From assembly GCF_024586455.1 (NCBI RefSeq), contig NC_065920.1:74144215-74208214 (forward strand): a stretch of DNA of 64,000 nucleotides, read 5' to 3'. The stretch's first letter is position 1. Each line of letters opens with the position of its first letter. Positions 59,164 through 64,000 of this stretch are shown piece by piece. Below the pieces are notes generated by a model. That model had not been told where the DNA came from. It ran no database searches and saw only the letters and a list, made by a program, of their open reading frames with translations. Origin of the DNA: Bactrocera neohumeralis. Taxonomy: Eukaryota; Arthropoda; Insecta; Diptera; Tephritidae. Made by a program: the position numbers and the translations under genes.

Positions 59164-59991
59164 AGGAAAAAAATGTTAACAGCGGCTGCACCGAAGCTAT
59201 AATACCCTTCACAGGTGCATAAAAAGATCTTTATCTTGATTTGGAGCGATCAGTTTGTATGACAGCTATATGTTATAGTGAACCGATCTGAATAATTTCT
59301 TCGCGGATTATACCGTTGCTTTGAACAGTTATTTATGCCCAATTTCATGAATATAGCTCGTCAAATTAAAAAGTTTCTTTATGAAGACTTTATTTTTTCG
59401 GTCAGTTTGTATGACAGCTAGATGCTATATTGAACCGATCTAAACTATTTCTCTGGATATTACACTATTGCCTTCGAAAATAATTCATGCCAAATTTCAG
59501 AAAGATGTCTCGTCAAATAAAATAGTTTTCCATATAAAGACTTCATTCCGATTGTCTAGTTTGTATGACAGCTATAAGCTATAGGAATCTGATCTAAACG
59601 ATTTCTCTGTAGATTACATCACTGCCTTGGGAAATAATGCATGCCAAATTTCATGAAGATATCTCGTCAAATAAAAAAAAGTTTCCCATGTAAGGACTTC
59701 ATTTCGATCGTTCGTTTGCATGGGAACTATATTCTTTAGTGTTCCGATCTGAACCATATTTTCGTGGATTATACTACGGCTATGAAAAATAATCCTGACC
59801 AAATTTCGTGAAGATACCTATTCATATATAAAAGTTTCCCATACAAACACTTGACACCGTTCGTTCAATTTGCTTGGCAGCAATATCTATACTGGTCCGG
59901 TAACGGTGGTTTCGACAAATTATCAACTTCTTCGACAGAAAAGTACATAGTAAGTTCGTAGCAAACTTAATATACCGTGTTCAGGGTATAA
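59164..59991 (-). mobile_element. DINE-1-like Helentron relic, copy 6 (longest)
   Basis: On the minus strand it begins at the palindrome TACCGTGTTCAGGGTA (59973-59988) and ends in GGGTATTATAGCTTCGGTGC, AGCCGCTGTTAAC and a T-rich TTTTTTTCCTGTTTT end near 59164. Five internal units with (C/T)AGTTTGTATGACAGCTATA or variants start at 59251, 59403, 59557, 59711 and about 59867, a steady 152-156 bp period. The unit number is the highest in the window. The ACGTTTCC and GACAGAC blocks common to other copies have been lost. Confidence 0.8.
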
Positions 59992-60044
59992 CCAGGAATA
60001 AAATGAAAAAAGACACGCTTGTGTGTGTTAAAATAAAATCTTTA

Positions 60045-60290
60045 GTGCGCCCGTTGGGCACAACATGACGTTAAGTGTTGCCTGTCGCCACCGCCATCGC
60101 CACCGCTGCGTGCGCTTTGCCGCTGTTGGCTACCATGCCGCGCCCTTGCCGCTTTTGGGCGCTGCGCACATCAAACAACTCCACCTCAACCATTTCTGTA
60201 GGCGCAAAGCAGGCAGCGGACTCCAATTTTCCACTTAGACCACGAACTGCAGGGCCTACCCCGCGCACGCCTCCACACACACGCACACAA
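60045..60290. other. GC-rich island
   Basis: CGCCACCGCCATCGCCACCG, then GCTTTGCCGC and CATGCCGCGCCCTTGCCGC mark an unusually G+C-rich patch in AT-rich surroundings. Both strands are open (plus 60075-60434, minus 60071-60286). The minus frame includes MVEVELFDVRSAQKRQGRGM and ends Ala-rich. It could be an exon or a regulatory patch; there is no clear splice bracket. Confidence 0.3.
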
Positions 60291-60294
60291 ATTT

Positions 60295-61255
60295 ATGCTG
60301 TGTTTTGTTTTGATTTCCCGCTCATAGCTTTAATCTCAGCTATCGCCTCTTCCCCCATGCCCTTCAACGCATATCATCGCTTTCGCTCGCTTTTGTTGCC
60401 TGATTTGTGTCTAGTTTCTTGGAAATTGTTCTAACACAAAGTCGCTGCTTGTCTTCCACTACTCCAAGTTGTCGTCTTAGTTCGCTTAACTCTCGTCTTA
60501 TTATGGCTTCTTGCACAATGGTTGTTATGTTTTTGCTTTTATTATTGTTGTATTGTGTCTATTGTGCTGGTGTTTTTGTTGTGTGGAGCGCTTTTTTCCA
60601 CTTTGCGGTAGATTCTCACTGAGAAAAACATGAAAATTTACTTTCAACCAGGAATGTCTCCCATCACACACATGCATAGCCAGGCAAGTGTACATATACA
60701 CACTCATATATATGCATGTGGTTGTTTATGTTAGTATTTCACTTCCACTTTTTGATTTAGCTAAAGTGTTGTAATATTAATCTGTGCGCTTAAACATTGT
60801 TAACAAGCACTACAACAACAACAATGCGAGTTAGCAACAGCAAAAGTGTTGGAAATTAAAACAAGAAGATGAATAACATAAAAAAAATTATAAAAGAAAT
60901 AGCGGAAAACATGACTTGACAGACAAAACAAAACCCGAGCAGCTTTATTCTCATAATCCAGCGATAAGCATCTCGGCGCTTCACAGACAACGTTAATGAA
61001 AGACTACCAATATATCACATTTGACTCAAAGCTTTGCGGGTAAGTAGAGTTGAAATCTCTAAGACTCTAAAAATTAGTAAGCTTAATCTTCTTAAAGAAT
61101 AAATACTCAAAATTATACCATTTTTGGTTATTCTGAAAAATTTTGAAAAATACACCAATAGTTTTCGAAGTCTTTTGTGTACTTTTATAAACCCAAAATC
61201 CAAAAAACAGTAAAAGGCAACTGTGGGTGTTGTCGTCTTTATAATAGCCTGGATA
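60295..61255. other. Non-coding DNA, no gene seen
   Basis: T-rich to 60620, then AT-rich with short CA/TA simple sequence at 60690-60720. No recognised feature. Confidence 0.5.
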
Positions 61256-61259
61256 GTTC

Positions 61260-62135
61260 TTCTTCTTTTTTACTGGCGTAGAAACCGCTTAAGTGGTTAT
61301 AGCCGAGTTAACCAAGCGAAACCAGGTCCTTCTCCATATGGTCTTTCCAACCGAGTGGAGGTCTTCCTCTTCCTCTGCTTCCCTCGACGGGTACTGCGTC
61401 AAATACTTTCAGAGCTGGAGTGTTATATTCCATTCGGACGACATGAGCTAGCCAGCGTAGCCGCTGTGTTTTAATTCGCTGAACTATGTACATAAATGTC
61501 GTCGTATATCTCGTACAGCATTGAATGCGATATTCGCTGTGGCCAACGCACAAAAGACCATAAATCTTTCGCAGAACCTTTCTCTAGAAAACTCGCAACG
61601 TCGACTCATCAGTTGTTGTCATCGTCCATGCCTCCGCACCATATAGGAGGACAGGAATAATGAGTGACTTATTGAGTTTTGTTTTTGTTCGTCGAGAGAG
61701 GACTTTACTTCTCAATTGCCTACTTAGTCAGAAGTAGCACCTGTTGGCAAAATATATTCTGCGTTGGATTTCGAGGCTGACGTTGTTGATGGTGTTGATA
61801 CTGGTTCATAAATTGCGAAATTATCTACAACTTCAAAGTTATGACTGTTAACAGTGACGTGAGTGCCAAGTCGCGAGTTCGACGACTGTTCGTTTGATGA
61901 CAGGAGATATTTCGTCTTGCCCTCGTTCACTGCCGGACCCATTTGCTTTGTTTCCTTGTCCAGTCTGGAGAAAGCAGAACTAACGGCGCGGGTGTAGAGG
62001 ACGATGATATCAATATCATCTGGTATCAGAATCGTAGCCATTCCTGGCCACAAGGAGAGTAGAAACTGACCTGCAATAGGTCCATTTAAGAAACCTTGCT
62101 CGAAAGTAAAGCGAACATGTTCTCGCGACAAGGGA
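61260..62135 (-). mobile_element. RTE-like non-LTR fragment, palm to 3' end
   Basis: Minus strand reads PDDIDIIVLYTRAVSSAFSR (YADD box altered, both Asp kept), QMGPAVNEGKTKYLLSSNEQ, RLGTHVTVNSHNFEVVDNF, YTTTFMYIVQRIKTQRLRWL, AHVVRMEYNTPALKVFDAVP and RGRGRPPLGWKDHMEKDLVS. It closes near 61265 with the CTACGCCAGTAAAAAAGAAG 3' end also seen at 13550. Long open stretches (minus 61724-62131 and 61308-61553) suggest a younger copy than its relatives, but frameshifts near 61560 and 61790 and the missing fingers and endonuclease make it inactive. Confidence 0.85.
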
Positions 62136-62139
62136 TGAA

Positions 62140-64000
62140 TCCACTATAGAAGAGGAAGAGGGATAGAGGAGGGCTTACACCACTTACTTAGGATGATGAT
62201 CTCTATATAGTGCGAAAGCATTTTAAACCCACCTTATGACCTCAAAAAAATCCTCTTTCTACAACTTTGCAACTATAACTGAAATTTTTGTTAGTTTCTT
62301 GATGTTTGTCTTCAACGGGAGCTGTATTTGATGTATTACGAATAGCATCCTGGAGCAACATTACTCTCGTACAGAAGAGTGGCCGAAACGCTAAACAGTA
62401 AAAAGTATTATATTTTGAAGACTCTACAACAGTTTTTACAGATCTTGATTACATTTAATCACAACATAGGGTCTGTTGGTGAAGTATGAATTACTCAGTT
62501 TCTAGAACTATTTTTTGGGATCTGCATTAGGAAAAAAAAATTTCATCAGCCAAATTCATATTAACGGCATAACAAGAGACGAGAAAACTATAAAATAATG
62601 TGAAATGAAGTCACCTTTCCCACTCAGGGGTTATTTTAAAGTATAAATAATCGTTCCTGAGATAAATTTGAAAAAAAATAATAACAAACCAAACAAAAAC
62701 TTCGAATAACATACTTATGTTCCCACTTTACTTGCGAAGATCAGTAGAAATTTCAGATAATATTTTGACTAGCATTATTTTTACAACTAAAGCGTATACA
62801 CCACCAGCATACAAAATACAGAACAAAACTCAATTATACAAAAAATACATACATATGTAGTACATACGTATACAAACATACAAGTACAGACAGACATGTG
62901 CGCACATATTGCCACCGACAGTAGATTCTTCAACAAATTAAAATGCAGTAGAAAAATATAATTTAAAATTGGTGTTATGGAACAAATATTTTCGTACGTT
63001 CTAGTAATTATACGCACAAACACACGTACACAAGCATACTTAAATAAGTGCTTAGCTGTGACTGTGTGTGGTGTGTGAGCAAATGTAAACAATACTGCCG
63101 ATAAGGTCATGGACCCGCATTGATAATTCATTTGACGTACGATGAAACAATCAAATGAACATGCAAGCAAACAAATGCACATACATACATACAAAATATA
63201 CTTACAATATATATATATACTTAGAAATACTGAACCTACTTGGCTGCGTATAGAAATGCATTGAAAGAATCTCGACTGCAATCAGAACTAATGTTAAGAG
63301 GGCTGTTCGAGACCAACATACATATGTAGGTATGTATGTATGGAGTGTGATTAGTGCTCTTTTATTGCTATGTGGAAATAATTGAGCTTTTTGAAATATA
63401 TAGGCATGCTTAGACCCCTACTGAGCTTATCTAACACAGCGCATTCGACGGCTCTTTGGCCTATATGAGGCATGCAGGCATGAGTTATCACTTGAACTAC
63501 TAAATACTTACATATTTATGTATATATATTTATATTTATGCTTTGCTTATTTTTGATAGCATTTTCGTTCGTTACAAAACCATTAGTTCCTCTAAACAAA
63601 AGTATTGCACTACTCCTTCATACCATTAACTACTTGGCGGGAGAACTAATTTGTACGAAATCATGCCTATTTTTAAGTATTTAAATACCAACCACACAAA
63701 CAAATAAGCCGTCGCACCTCTACAACTACATTCAGGAAGTTACTTCGCTATTTACACAGCCTATTCCCCGCCTAATTGAGCATTCACTCAGGTACATCGC
63801 TATCTGCCCGTCTGCCGGTGTTAATCGACTGTACAGTAAACGCTGTTAAGTCAACAGCGTGGTAAAGTATGTTAATGTTAAGGTAGCATGCGGTCTGCTA
63901 ACTGCTTACAGCCATATGTTATCACCAATTTGCTTGTAGTTCCGTGAGAGCTATGCATTTATCGGCATACTCACGTTATTTTCAGAGCGCAGACAATTTT
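62140..64000. other. Non-coding DNA, no gene seen
   Basis: AT-rich; TATA/ATAC simple repeats at 63183-63222 and 63318-63340. The 164-codon minus frame at 62787-63281 is a Cys/Tyr/Val-rich translation of ACATACA-type repeats and is not a credible gene. Confidence 0.55.

Noticed and set aside
62787..63281. 164-codon minus-strand frame
   Set aside because: Translation of ACATACA and CACACA simple repeats giving Cys/Val/Tyr-rich low complexity.
1..64000. CRISPR arrays, operons, bacterial genes, integrated viral genes, LTR retrotransposon pol genes
   Set aside because: No regular spacer array, no ribosome-binding-site-led gene clusters, no viral or gypsy/copia/BEL protease-RT-integrase motifs were seen on either strand.

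Overview
The window is nuclear DNA of a fly. The base composition is AT-rich, there are many CA, TTG and TATG microsatellites, and no open reading frame looks like a complete host protein. Its repeat families resemble the DINE-1/INE-1 type Helentron relics of higher flies, together with mariner, Tc1 and non-LTR debris. I infer a higher dipteran, most likely a tephritid fruit fly. That species-level guess comes from remembered repeat families and was not tested by any search.

Most of the window reads as intron or intergenic DNA filled with decayed transposons. Two host features stand out. One is a complete tRNA-Thr(UGU) gene at 26798-26869 on the plus strand, with internal promoter boxes and a T6 terminator. 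The other is a candidate 71-bp protein-coding exon at 42522-42592 on the minus strand, bounded by a good splice acceptor and a strong GTGAGT donor.

The mobile DNA falls into several groups. (1) Mariner: one end-to-end element at 20984-22254 with terminal inverted repeats and flanking TA, and broken copies at 1750-2110, 7405-7985, 15367-16160 and 34437-34790, from at least three lineages. (2) One Tc1-like element at 48370-49412, split by another repeat. (3) I/R1/Jockey-group non-LTR fragments at 2360-2490, 6830-7404, 18080-18330, 20555-20983, 25090-25330, 26955-27165, 27166-27840, 29270-30445, 32640-33100, 35530-36131, 47925-48260 and 54400-55345. Most are 3' ends carrying RNase H and a zinc-knuckle tail. 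(4) RTE-like non-LTR fragments at 12736-13622, 44240-45170, 51385-52085, 57165-57760 and 61260-62135. (5) Six DINE-1-like Helentron relics at 8950-9545, 12262-13740 (split), 15126-15366, 23990-24332, 46424-47100 and 59164-59991, with internal units of about 154 bp. (6) A second dispersed family at 6098-6780 and 52150-52760.

From about 32.3 to 41.4 kb there is a different kind of structure: clusters of a degenerate repeat built around the 14-bp palindrome TTCGGGATCCCGAA, with a satellite-like core at 37.7-39.5 kb. I could not assign it to a known family, and it is the best candidate here for something undescribed. Nested insertions give a relative order of events: a Helentron relic was later split by an RTE-like element, a non-LTR tail was later hit by the intact-ended mariner, and the Tc1-like gene was later interrupted by a dispersed repeat.
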